Assembly: GCA_921293015.1 (NCBI GenBank)
Contig: OV121081.1
Coordinates: 60,653,022 to 60,717,021 of the forward strand
DNA from: Phorcus lineatus
Lineage: Eukaryota; Mollusca; Gastropoda; Trochida; Trochidae
DNA length: 64,000 bases
Reading direction: 5' to 3'
Numbering within the stretch: position 1 is the stretch's first letter; each line of letters opens with the position of its first letter. Below, piece by piece: positions 11,760-21,494 of this stretch. The notes under the pieces were generated by a model. The model did no database searches. It was not told the origin of the DNA and was given only the letters and a program-made list of their open reading frames with translations. Position numbers and translations under genes: made by a program.

Positions 11760-13039
11760 CGGAAACACACTAATACTAAAAATAGACATACTGTATTCAT
11801 AACGACTTATGTTTGTTAAAGAAAATCAGTCGTCTTCAAATGTCGTTCGTAAGATAGTTTAGTAAAAGGTAATATGGTCCTTTATAATCCATGACATACT
11901 AGGATTGGAAATCAACACATTTTTGCAATGTTCTACGCCTGCATATAAGAACAAACAATCATCCTGATATTTTACAATAAGTAAACATTTAAATATCCCT
12001 TAATTATTCAATCCAATGTTCTAAAATGTATCCTTTTATATTTTAAATATCATCATGTTGTGGTGACAATCAATCGCTTGATTCTATTTCATATGACGAA
12101 ATGTCTTCTATCATTCTAACAGTATTTTGCTGAATTTCTATTACAAACTTTATCTTTCTGTAAAACAATATTGTAGACTAAAATTTAGTCTATGAAATAT
12201 TTTAATAATTGACTGTTTCTTCATCTGTATATTCTTTTCTTCGGGCTCCTAATTTCATATGTGTGTATTCAGTCAATCTAGATTTGCTTAATGTGGCCCT
12301 AGACTGTATAAAATAAAGGCTTTTATTTAAATACACAGTCATGAAGCAGGACTAACAATATTGCTGAGCGAGTAATTCGATCTAAGCGTTTATTTCACCA
12401 GTGCGAAATGTGCTCCAAATGTTGAGTAGTTATAAACACTTTCAAACAATTAGGACTTTTCGATTGACTTGGAATCTGTTCATTAAAAATTTTCTTGAAA
12501 ATATCAAAATCGTTCTAAGGATTCCAAAACAATGTATCAATTGAGTTGAATTGACCATGTAAACAGGTGTTCAATTGTGTCTTTTTACCAATATTTTTAT
12601 TCTTAGGGTGAAGGTTCAAGGAGTAGTTACACTACGTTTCGGTACACAATCACTTGAGGAAGTTCGTTTGAGAAAATATTTATACAAAACATGTTTTTCC
12701 TGTTTTTTTAAAAAAAAATTCTACGTTCTCAATGATTCCACACCATAGATATTTAGTTATCCATACCAATATATATATCATACCAATATCATACCAATAT
12801 GATAAAAAATGTCCTTGCTTCCTTCTTATATTTAATTTGGTGCAGGATGAAACTCAGCATCATACCAAAATACGCTAAATGATGGAAGATGTTGCTTCCT
12901 CGCTTGGCGATAAGCATTTTAATTGAGAATAGAGCATCGCTTGAACAGGCGCTTTACTGGTCTCGGCTGGAGACAAATTTCCGAAATCACTCTGTTACTA
13001 GTATATATATATATATATAGCAGAAGGAAACGTTTATTA
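11760..13039. other. Intergenic, no gene seen
   Basis: AT-rich sequence without a credible ORF. It contains repeated CATACCAATAT segments near 12765-12800 and an (AT)n run at about 13001-13018. It separates the divergent BH3-motif and Bcl-2 genes. Confidence 0.5.
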
Positions 13040-14021
13040 TTAGGTCTTCAAGACATAGTCTGGAAGACCTATTGTTTTTATCCGAATTATTATTATTATT
13101 ATTTGCATATTTTTTGTTACGCAGATACAGCCAAAACGGCTGCTGCAAATTCGACCAAATTTTGCATGCTGATAGCCCTTACTGAGGAATAGACATGCGA
13201 AGCTTTTGAGCTTGATCGGATCATGCGTTAAAGGCACAGTACCACTCAAAGTTTCAAAAATTAACATTGGAAATTTTTTCAAAATGTACTTAGAGACTTG
13301 CAACTTTTTTTAAACGATGCGCAATTACATTTGCAGCAAAAAAGTAAATCATGGCGAATTCGTAGCTTGTATACTTCCGCCGCCATATTGCTTTATTTGA
13401 CTTTTTTGCATTTTCGGACCCCATGCATCTTTGACAATCTTCTTCTCTGAAGATACTTCCATCTAAGAGCTGAAATTCACACTCAATGTAGCTGAAGCAT
13501 TGTAATTTTGAATTTGACTTTTTCAAGGTCCTCACGTTAAAACTTTTTTCTCAGCAACCCTTCAAACTCGAGCAACATAGCTCATGTGACCATGTTCAAA
13601 GGGCGATAACTCAAAAAGTTAGACTCCTAATTGCACCATTGTTTCAGGAATGCAAGACCTGTATGTGTACTTGAAGAAACTGTTCAAACATCGATCGCGA
13701 ACATGGTCATGTTTTTCACAATTAACGATCGAAATCGGCAGAAATCTTTGACCAAACTTTAACATGGGGTAATTTTTTCAAAATAAACCTAGACACTTGA
13801 AACTTGTTTTGAATGAAGCGTCATAACTGTACAAACAAAAAAGTCAATCATGACAAATTCCTCACTAGCATAGTTTTCCCGCATTTTCAACTTCTTTGCA
13901 ATAATCACACTTTGCTTATGAGATTAGGTTCAATTTTAACTAACCGTTTACCACTAAAACAAAAAAGCATGCGCAGGTCAAACACTGTGTGAAGTTCAAG
14001 CAGGAAGTCTTGAAGACCTAA
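13040..14021. mobile_element. ~1-kb non-autonomous repeat with 15-bp inverted ends
   Basis: TTAGGTCTTCAAGAC (13040-13054) and its exact complement GTCTTGAAGACCTAA (14007-14021) bound about 980 bp. Both ends are bordered by ATT/TTA microsatellite sequence. The interior contains two related segments, at about 13262-13375 and 13761-13880, sharing ATTTTTTCAAAAT and AAAAAAGT-AATCATG motifs, so the element is itself partly duplicated. No transposase is encoded. Short ORFs on both strands inside it are treated as spurious. Confidence 0.5.
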
Positions 14022-14472
14022 GTACTGCCTTGGCAGTCCTAGTTATTATTATTATTATTATCATTAATATTAGTAATCTTTTCGGTGTACCCTGTGCATA
14101 AATGGTTATGTCATGAATATGAGGAGGACAAGGATATGTTAGGGATATACAGCGTTTTTATTTTCACTAAGTGAAAAATTAAAATATTCATGTCCTCCTA
14201 GTTAAGTTCCAGCTTTTCGATAATATTTCAAACAGGTAATGAATCTGATTTCCTTGTGCTCAATTTTATAAAAGGGGTATTTGTAACGGAACTGCATCGT
14301 GATTGAATCAAATTAACCGAAGCCAGTTTAAATGTTGACAAACGACAGTGTTTACAAACATGTTATAATTTATCAGTCCGTGTAGTGTAAAGTCTCGAAA
14401 TTTCCAGTTTAGAATACAAACAGTTGTAAAGATTATATTCTATTTTTAGCGGAATGTTTTCGTCATAACCAA

Positions 14473-14543
14473 CCAATGAAATGCGACTTGCTGAAGGTGA
14501 CGTCACCGGTCCCAAGTTTGCTCTCGCCATTTTATATATAAAA
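14473..14543 (+). promoter_or_regulatory. Promoter of the Bcl-2 family gene: CCAAT box, CRE palindrome, TATA box
   Basis: CCAAT is at 14473-14477, the palindromic CRE TGACGTCA at 14498-14505, and TATATATAAAA at 14533-14543. The TATA box lies about 43 bp before the ATG at 14586, which predicts a 5' leader of only about 20 nt. The CRE suggests regulation by CREB/ATF/Jun-type bZIP factors; this is inferred from the motif alone. Confidence 0.65.
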
Positions 14544-14585
14544 CCTTAGCCGGGAGGGAGGTTGAGAAAGCCTTTCGTGTTAATC

Positions 14586-16183
14586 ATGGCCGATACTATG
14601 TTACCACAGCCGAAGAATGATAACAAAAAGGCAGGGATGAACTCAAAGAACTACGTGAAGGGCAATTTGTTTGCCGAAATCACGAAGCAAATGGGTCTAC
14701 TTCCCGGCTCAAAAGGACTGAACGATTTTGCTAAAGTCGTTGACGATTCAACACAAACAAAAGTCGGTGGAAATTCTCCAATTGATGAAGTGAGACGGGG
14801 AGCTGAAGTTATTGCCACTGATATCATTTCAAGTTTCACGACTGATGCAAACCGAAAGCCACCAAATAAATACTGCAGGACTATGAGAAGAACTGTAAAG
14901 GAGTTGTCCGACCGCCACAACATTGTTTTCAAAGGAATGGTAAACAAGTTGAAGGTTGAAGAAGGGAATGCCTTCAGGACTTTCGTGAATATTGCAGATG
15001 AAATATTTGATGATGGACAGATAAATTGGGGTCGTATTGTGGCCGTGTATGCATTTTCTGTGAGACTTGCCATTCATTTTCGTGATATTCCAGGAATGGA
15101 AGGTTTCCCTGACAAGATTGCTCTGTATGTTGGAAAATATGTTGCTAACAAACTTGGACAATGGATTCTTGACCATGGGGGATGGGTAGGTTTCATATTG
15201 ATTGAAAATACCTTCTAATGTTTGAGTTAGTTAGTTACCAATAATCTAAATTATTGAAAACAATGCAAACATATGGGAGATAAACCTAGTGCGTTTATAA
15301 ATCAGAAAGATGTTATGCTGGATTGATAGGGAGTAAGTTTTAAATTGAAACTGAACACTTAATGTAAAGTTTCAATTGAAAATCTATTCGAAATCAATCG
15401 TGTATAACATGTCACTGACTTTTCAAACAGACTAGGTCTATCTATGTTTTACCATGAAGATTGTAATAATGAACTCTGTCCTAGCGAAGAGCACATTGTA
15501 CAAAGTTTCACCAGAAACAAAAATGAACTCATCTGTATCAGAGATTTTGCGTCTGAATAAATAAAACCCTTAAAAAAGTCATACTTAATTATGCATCTCA
15601 CAAACCATTAACAAAATCATACTTAATGATGCATATCAAAAGTTACTTTTTTTCAAAGTAAATAAATGCAAATATCAAGTCTTTTCCTTGTTTTTGATAG
15701 ATTACAAAGACAGCTACATCACTATGAAGCAAATAGATGACTTTAATAGAAAAACATTTTGACATTGTGATTAGGATTGATGTCTAAGGCCCTTGTGAAA
15801 TGACGTCATTGTATTGTAGCTGTCTTTGAAGGAATCCAGCTACATGCATGGTATCCGAAAGAGAATATGACATATACTGCAAACATTTTAGAAATAATTT
15901 TGGGTAAATGGAGTCACAAGTTGATGCAAAACATCAAATCAAAGTCGAGTACCCAGTATTTTCATGGTAGAATACATGATTAACATTTCATATAATTGAA
16001 CCTAAAGAAAATAAGTGGTTGCATGAATTGCACATTTTCTAATGAATTTTAAATTTTATTTTACAGGATGCGTTTGCAGAGTACTTCCCTGACCAAGGAG
16101 AGTTTGAAGAGAAAATGTGGAAAGGACTTTTATTCACTGCCGTGGGCCTTGGTGCATTAGCCACTGTTGTAGCCACAAGATGA
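14586..16183 (+). CDS. Bcl-2 family apoptosis regulator, BAK/MCL1-like, two coding exons
   Basis: Exons 14586-15185 and 16067-16183 encode 238 residues. The ATG at 14586 has A at -3 and G at +4 (ATGGCC); an in-frame TTG at 14562 is rejected as start. A BH3-like helix spans about residues 98-116 (V104, L107, S108-D109; the usual Gly is Ser). BH1 spans about 142-161 with NWGR at 147-150, and BH2 about 193-207 with WILDHGGW|DAF. A hydrophobic tail at about 218-236 ends in Arg, as in tail-anchored mitochondrial members. The stretch from GNAF through INWGR to RLAIHF resembles BAK, while the segment around HNIVFKGMVNKL also resembles MCL1. Whether it is a pore former or a protector cannot be decided by eye. 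The single intron falls exactly after the BH2 Trp codon, the ancestral Bcl-2 family position. Family assignment is secure; the subfamily is open. Confidence 0.92.
15705..15828. repeat. Inverted repeat (124 bp) in the Bcl-2 gene intron
   Basis: CAAAGACAGCTACA at 15705-15718 is matched by its complement TGTAGCTGTCTTTG at 15815-15828. A TGACGTCA palindrome lies inside at about 15801-15808. It is likely a small MITE; no target duplication was identified. Confidence 0.45.
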
Positions 16184-17215
16184 AAATGAACTGAGAAGTC
16201 TGTGCTTGTTGAATTGAACTTTGAATACAGTGATATATGACTGTAAAGAGAAGAGGATGTTTCCAGAAACCATTGGCAGCAGTGTTCCGATTGCAGATGG
16301 ATTGCAGAAGTTATTTTGATTGAGTTGATCAGTTTTATATTTGTCAAAAACAAACATGTCATATAGATATATATACTTTGAACTTTAAGTGATGAACATC
16401 ACCTAATGATTCTCTTTATTTTGACTTCAAACATGACGAATGAATCTCATGAAGTCAAAACAATTTGAGAAGTTAGCAAATACTTACATGAAATAAGTAT
16501 GCCTTACTTCATGTCAAATTATTTTTAATCTATTTTAAGATGTTTATATAAAGATACTTCAAACAATGTATTGTATCATGTAAACTAAGCCCATTGTAAC
16601 AGGAATTTAATGATGGGAATTTTATTTTCTGAATGAGGTTTTAAGTTTCTATGAGAAACATCTGATCTACTTACTCTGTAACTGAATTGTTTGAATAAGC
16701 ATTTATCCAAAAGTTGAGTCTGGAAGACCTACAGATGGTACACTATTGTTTGAAGTATCTTGAAGGATAAAGTTAGCGGTCTACAGTATACTAAACTTCA
16801 TTTTTGTATTGTGGTACAGAAACTTTGATCCTTTAATTTCAAAAGAAACTGTCAGTCGCCTAATTTTTTCTCAAAATTTACATTATAATTGAAGAAATAG
16901 TTTCAAAATACCAATCACATTTTATGATATAAGTAATTATTTGTGTTGTCAGAAAATACGTGTTAATGACTAAACAAGAAAAAGCAGATTAATGCAGTTA
17001 ACTTGTGTTTCACTCCCAAAAAGGTCAACTTTTTTTCAAGTATCTTTATACATGAAGAGGACAGATAGTCTTTCATTTGGTATGGACAGACGTGTGTGAG
17101 CAACATGCTTCAATGAGTTCAGATTGAATGTCGTTCATTTTGTAAATAATGTGTGCAAGTCCTGTATGCAATATGGTGTATATATTTTAAGTAGTGCTTT
17201 TATTTGTGCAATAAA
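16184..17215 (+). terminator. 3' UTR of the Bcl-2 family gene with AATAAA signal
   Basis: About 1 kb of AT-rich non-coding sequence follows the TGA at 16181-16183. AATAAA occurs at 17210-17215 within GTGCAATAAATG, followed by T-rich sequence. This is a plausible polyadenylation site; transcript length is not proven. Confidence 0.5.
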
Positions 17216-18332
17216 TGTAAAATCATTAAATTATTCATATATTTTGTTGTCAATTTGTAACGAGTCAATTTTAAATTTATTTAATTTGAATTGGCAATAT
17301 AAACAAGGTATGAATTTCATGACGTGTTAAGTATGCAACAAGGGTTTAAAAATTTGTTTTTGAAGGTCATTTATTTTGAAACCATATTTTTTCATGACTT
17401 GCCCAAGATTTTGGCCAATGACTTTGTAGTTCATGGGGTTTTGTTGAAAAAAAGAAGTTGATAAGACTCTTATACAGAGAGAGCTCTGTTACCGAGATAT
17501 AAAAACCAAGTACTAGTTCTGAAACCAATAATATCTTGTAACCCCTGAGTGGTGTATGTAAACTGGGAATACTGCCAGCCTTTAGTTTTCATACATTATT
17601 TAACCTCAGCCTAACAAACTGTATACAGAATGTCTGAGTTCTACTGAGGAAATGCATTCCAGTGAACCATATTGAACTCAAGAATTTTGTTCTCGAATCT
17701 CTAGAATATCTTAAAAGGATTGCCCCTATGGGTGCACATTTCTATAACAGACAGCCATAGACCAGATCAGAGCCTGAATACACAATGCACAGTGATAAGC
17801 AGAAACTGCCTCATCAGAACATGAAACTGAAAGTAATTGATGCTGTTATTATTTATAAAGTTCTTGAGTTCAGATCATTCCTATAGTTGCATGGTACCTT
17901 TTAGGTATGACTATCACAAAGACTATCTATGTCACTGACATTGACTAGGTTTTGGAGTTTTGGTAGGTACACATAGCTGTAATATTTGAAATAGACTCCA
18001 TTTAAATTTTTATTTTTTTAAAAGGATGTAGCTCTAAGCTGTGACATAAACATGTTAAGAAGTCAACATGTTTTGAAGTGAGAATGAATTTAAACATACA
18101 AAGTATACAGTTACTAGTGATGACGTTGTCACCATGTAGATAAGCCGGTTATATAAGGTCACCATGACCTGTGAGTGTAGTAACACTAGCGCTAATAAGG
18201 TTATTACACAGTGGTAACCAGGCTTGCTAGGTAAGCTGATTACATGTCAGATAAACACTTGTGTAGACCTACTTTACCTGGAAAGGTAGCAGTAAACATA
18301 ACCTTCATGTATTCAAACGTAAAAGGTGTCTG
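17216..18332. other. Intergenic, no gene seen
   Basis: AT-rich sequence with only short spurious ORFs. No domain, RNA gene or clear repeat recognised. Confidence 0.5.
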
Positions 18333-18341
18333 CAACTCAAC

Positions 18342-18438
18342 CAATCTCATTGAAATGAAATCTACATGCTCCACTACATTACGCCTGTAATCTGCGTAAC
18401 GTAGTGTAGCAATGTTAGATTTTATTTTAATGAGATTG
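18342..18438. mobile_element. Palindromic MITE, copy 1, with perfect 9-bp target duplication
   Basis: The 97-bp element has ~23-bp inverted ends, CAATCTCATTGAAATGAAAT at the left (18342) and ATTTTAATGAGATTG at the right (to 18438). It is flanked by identical CAACTCAAC at 18333-18341 and 18439-18447. It matches the reverse complement of the element at 48192-48282 except for a ~6-bp internal indel and scattered substitutions. The 9-bp duplication is typical of Mutator-like elements; family assignment is inferred. Confidence 0.8.
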
Positions 18439-18749
18439 CAACTCAACTCATTATATTAAAAATTAAAAGTGAAACTCGATGTTTAGGTATACTGACTAAA
18501 TGAGGAACTATTTAGGTTTTTTTGGTGACTTCATTTTAAAATATTTTATGTAAGCAATTTTAATAACTGCTTTAGTGATACAAATTCTGTTACTATTGGT
18601 AACTTTTCTAACTGTATTTTCCTTGTCTTACTTTGACCTAGGCAGGCAATTGATACTGTTATTTCCCCTAAAACACCAAAGCCAGTCTGTGTAAGCGAAA
18701 CGAAATGTTAAACTTAATTACCGGAAAAAGTCTCATTTCAAATAGTCTC

Positions 18750-19046
18750 TTAATGTTGGTAAAGATTTACTGAATAATCATGTGATTTATCAAATATGGC
18801 GTATTTTGTTGTTTTGTCGTCAAACCAGTTGATAGCCACTCTGTGGGTGAGTGATAGGCTCGAGGGGGCGAATTTCGTAATCGACTGATACAGTGGAATG
18901 TTGGAAGTCTGCCAGCTCGCATACCGAATGGGTGCAACCTTGTCATTGCCGTCTATGAATGTGATTTTAAACTTTGAAATCTCAATGGATTTTATCTCCG
19001 GGAGGGGTTGAATTTTGTCTATTGGAGTGAACCGAATATGAAACAT
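18750..19046 (-). CDS. Unrecognised coding candidate, 98 residues
   Basis: The frame opens at ATG 19046 and stops at 18750. Its composition is unlike random AT-rich sequence: mixed charged and hydrophobic residues (FKITFIDGNDKV, RVAINWFDDKT) and a codon choice resembling the real genes here. A CCCTGAG acceptor-like site lies just upstream of the ATG, and a GTAAAT donor-like site lies near the end (in YSVNL), so it may be one exon of a larger minus-strand gene. I do not recognise the domain. Confidence 0.35.
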   Translation of the reverse strand: MFHIRFTPIDKIQPLPEIKSIEISKFKITFIDGNDKVAPIRYASWQTSNIPLYQSITKFAPSSLSLTHRVAINWFDDKTTKYAIFDKSHDYSVNLYQH

Positions 19047-19612
19047 GTGATTATTCACTCAGGGATAAAAAGTGTAGGGATTTTTTAATGAACCTAAATT
19101 AACCACTTTAAAATCGTTTGTGAGGGTTTATATTTGATATCTTCGGTATATTTTTCAGCCTACTATAGTTAAGAAAAGATGAACTTGTTTTTTTCTGTAA
19201 CATTTTTTTCTCATTGTTAAGAAATGTGGTCAATTAAGGGCACTGAAAACGCAGTAAATAAAAACAATTACGTTAAAATAAGATGGAGGGATTTGTCTTT
19301 TTTGTCTTTAGATAGTATCATTAGTAGCATCGTTAGGTCAAAAAAAAACAGAAAAAGGGAAGGTGTTTATCATGTAAGCTTTTAAGTTTCTTGTGATAGT
19401 TTCAAAGGAAGGGGTTCCAATTGTTAATTCCCTGAAAGCTTGATCACTGATAATGTTTAAAGATAATATATCCACATAGGGGGTACGATTAGCGGAAATA
19501 CTTCATAACATAGTTAAGAATAAATACCAAGAACTATTTAGGTTCACATCCACCTGAAAATAGCAGAAAAAACGTGTTTTATAAACACTTCCGGAAAACA
19601 GACGCCAAACGT

Positions 19613-19618
19613 TTTATT
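19613..19618 (-). terminator. Possible AATAAA signal for the minus-strand exon ending at 19990
   Basis: TTTATT on the plus strand gives AATAAA on minus, about 370 bp beyond the stop of the 19990-20115 coding candidate. It is a single hexamer in AT-rich DNA, so support is weak. Confidence 0.2.
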
Positions 19619-19745
19619 AGCCAATCAGGTGCTAGGAGGGTTGTGACGACATAGACAGGACTCGTTAACGACTGGCTGATCTGTGTCATTGTTTACAATA
19701 CAGATTCCAGCGGTCGTGAACGTACATATTTTCACTGTTTGTACT

Positions 19746-19753
19746 TATAAAAG
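19746..19753 (+). promoter_or_regulatory. TATA-like motif with upstream CCAAT, no gene found downstream
   Basis: TATAAAAG at 19746-19753 is preceded by CCAAT at about 19621. The block 19600-19900 is less AT-rich than its surroundings and contains GCCGCCATTTTG at about 19880. This could be a promoter region, but no downstream plus-strand ORF is convincing, so it remains a motif-level call. Confidence 0.2.
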
Positions 19754-19989
19754 CCCTTAAGTCACCAAAGCTATTAAAATCAATACATCGACATATTGTG
19801 TTTGACATTAATTAACTTGTTATTTGTTTGGGTTGTTAATCTCCGATAATGCCGATCGAGTGAACCCAAACTGATATCTGCCGCCATTTTGACTGTTTTT
19901 TGTTTGAACATCTACACAAATCGACTATCCCCCTGTGTAGTAGATTGACCATTGTATATGTAGAATATTTGTTACTACTTTGTGCCATT

Positions 19990-20115
19990 TTATAATGTCA
20001 ACTCAATATCGTAACTCTGTGTTTCTGATTTGCTTGACTGTAACAATGAGATCTCGCTTTTGATGGACTGCCTCTCGGCAACTTCCGGATCTCGGAATAG
20101 GATACGACGGTTCCG
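19990..20115 (-). CDS. Possible terminal coding exon, unknown protein
   Basis: Reading on minus, after an AACAG acceptor-like site near 20116, the frame encodes about 42 residues, including RNRRILFRDPEVAERQ and ending YDIELTL before a TAA. The polar, charged composition and codon use look coding, like a cytoplasmic C-terminus. No upstream exon could be joined with confidence. A frame linking it to the THAP fragment at 21494 did not fit the visible splice phases. Product unknown. Confidence 0.3.
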   Translation of the reverse strand, partial: RNRRILFRDPEVAERQSIKSEISLLQSSKSETQSYDIELTL

Positions 20116-20224
20116 AACAGCTGTTTTTGGGCTTATTAACAAATTGATAATGAAGATAAAAAAATGTATGTGTTTAGTAAATGTTCCTCTTGATTCGCGA
20201 TTTACAACCTTCATAAAAACTTAG

Positions 20225-21082
20225 ACTTACGCACTAATGTATTTTGCATAGTAAGGATACAGATTATTGTTGTTTTGTGTGAGTTAATGGTCAGTGTTTG
20301 AGATAAAGAGTGTGGTACTAATCTAGAGTGACGTGGGCCAATATTGTCAATAATAACACAACATTTATTGTTGATTGTGATGTAAGTTAAAGCCTGCTTG
20401 GAAATGTATTGTAAATATGAAATTCTTTTTCAGTTTTAAGTATTTCAACCAAATGAAAATATTAACGCTGAAAAGCATATTATTTCAATTTCCTTCGGTA
20501 CTTTAGTACCGGTATTTTACCAGAGAGAGGTTTTTAGTTACCTAACACTACTTTTTCACACCAGACAATATAGTCATAAAGTTATTACCTAACAGTCTAC
20601 ATGAAATGCCGCACACTTGTACATTATGGCAATTAAGCAATAAACTTAATGACCTCAGCACCTGGCACATTTCTAAAAGGTAATACACAAGACACTGATT
20701 AGTTATCTAACTTGATCTTCACACATCATCAACAGACTTTATTGAAACTTGATGAAGGTAATTAGGTTTGTCAATACACGTGACACATGTAAATATATTA
20801 ACAAATCTGTATTACTAAATATATTATTTCATACTGCAATGTTTATCAATATCAAATAGGTTATAAATTATTAAATTTTTTAAATAACTATTTAGTTCAA
20901 CTCGATTAATTTTTCAATTCTATATGTAATCAAATACTAAAAATGTAAACAATTGTTGGGGTTTGAATTAATAATTTCTGCGACTAATCCTTAGAGACAT
21001 AAATTCATACTGCAGATAAAAACTCAACATTCGTCTGCAAAATCATCAACTAAAGTTAACTCTCCAAAAGTTTCATGATTTT
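20225..21082. other. AT-rich stretch, nothing recognised
   Basis: No credible ORF, RNA gene or repeat. If the THAP fragment and the exon near 20.1 kb belonged to one gene this would be intron, but there is no direct support. Confidence 0.4.
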
Positions 21083-21494
21083 TTATCCCACCTCCCCCTG
21101 GATAGAATTTTGAATTAGCCTATCTTTCAAATTCCTTACCCTCTTTCGTTCCCTCTTCTCAAAGTATTCCGTCCGTTTTCTCTTCCAATGTGGTTGATTG
21201 TCATATCTCGCTGGACAGACGGGTAGCGGGCCTATTCGTACGGCATTTTTGACGAGTCTTTTCCTTTGTGGGAAGTCCAAAGTCCGTTGTGAAATCGTAG
21301 GAAAGATCATAACAGTCCTCTATGAAATGATCGGAGCAGATGACAGACCTGTCATTGGGACTCCACTTCGCTCTTTTCTGACTAACAAACTTTGTCCAAT
21401 TCGCGAAATGAACAGGATCCTTCGGAAACTGATGCAGTTGAATGTCTCCTGATTTCTTATTAGTACAGTTGGAAGCAACGCATGAAGAAGGCAT
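21083..21494 (-). pseudogene. THAP-domain protein fragment with an internal frameshift
   Basis: From ATG 21494 the frame opens MPSSC and carries a C2CH zinc module of THAP type: C5, C10, C53 and H56, with P24, W33 and F57 at the family positions, then FGLP at residues 72-75. THAP domains bind DNA and occur in transcription factors and P-element-type transposases. After the GLPTK segment this frame runs to a stop at about 21200. The expected continuation (RKRLVKNAV, then a basic KRKR/EKRERKR stretch) is in another frame running to 21083. One extra G near 21262-21270 would explain the shift. A GTAAGG donor-like site lies opposite 21134-21139. It may be a decayed gene, a transposon relic, or an assembly indel in a real first exon. 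Confidence 0.6.

Noticed and set aside
14651-15176. Minus-strand ORFs of 115-140 residues
   Set aside because: Antisense shadows of the first exon of the Bcl-2 family gene.
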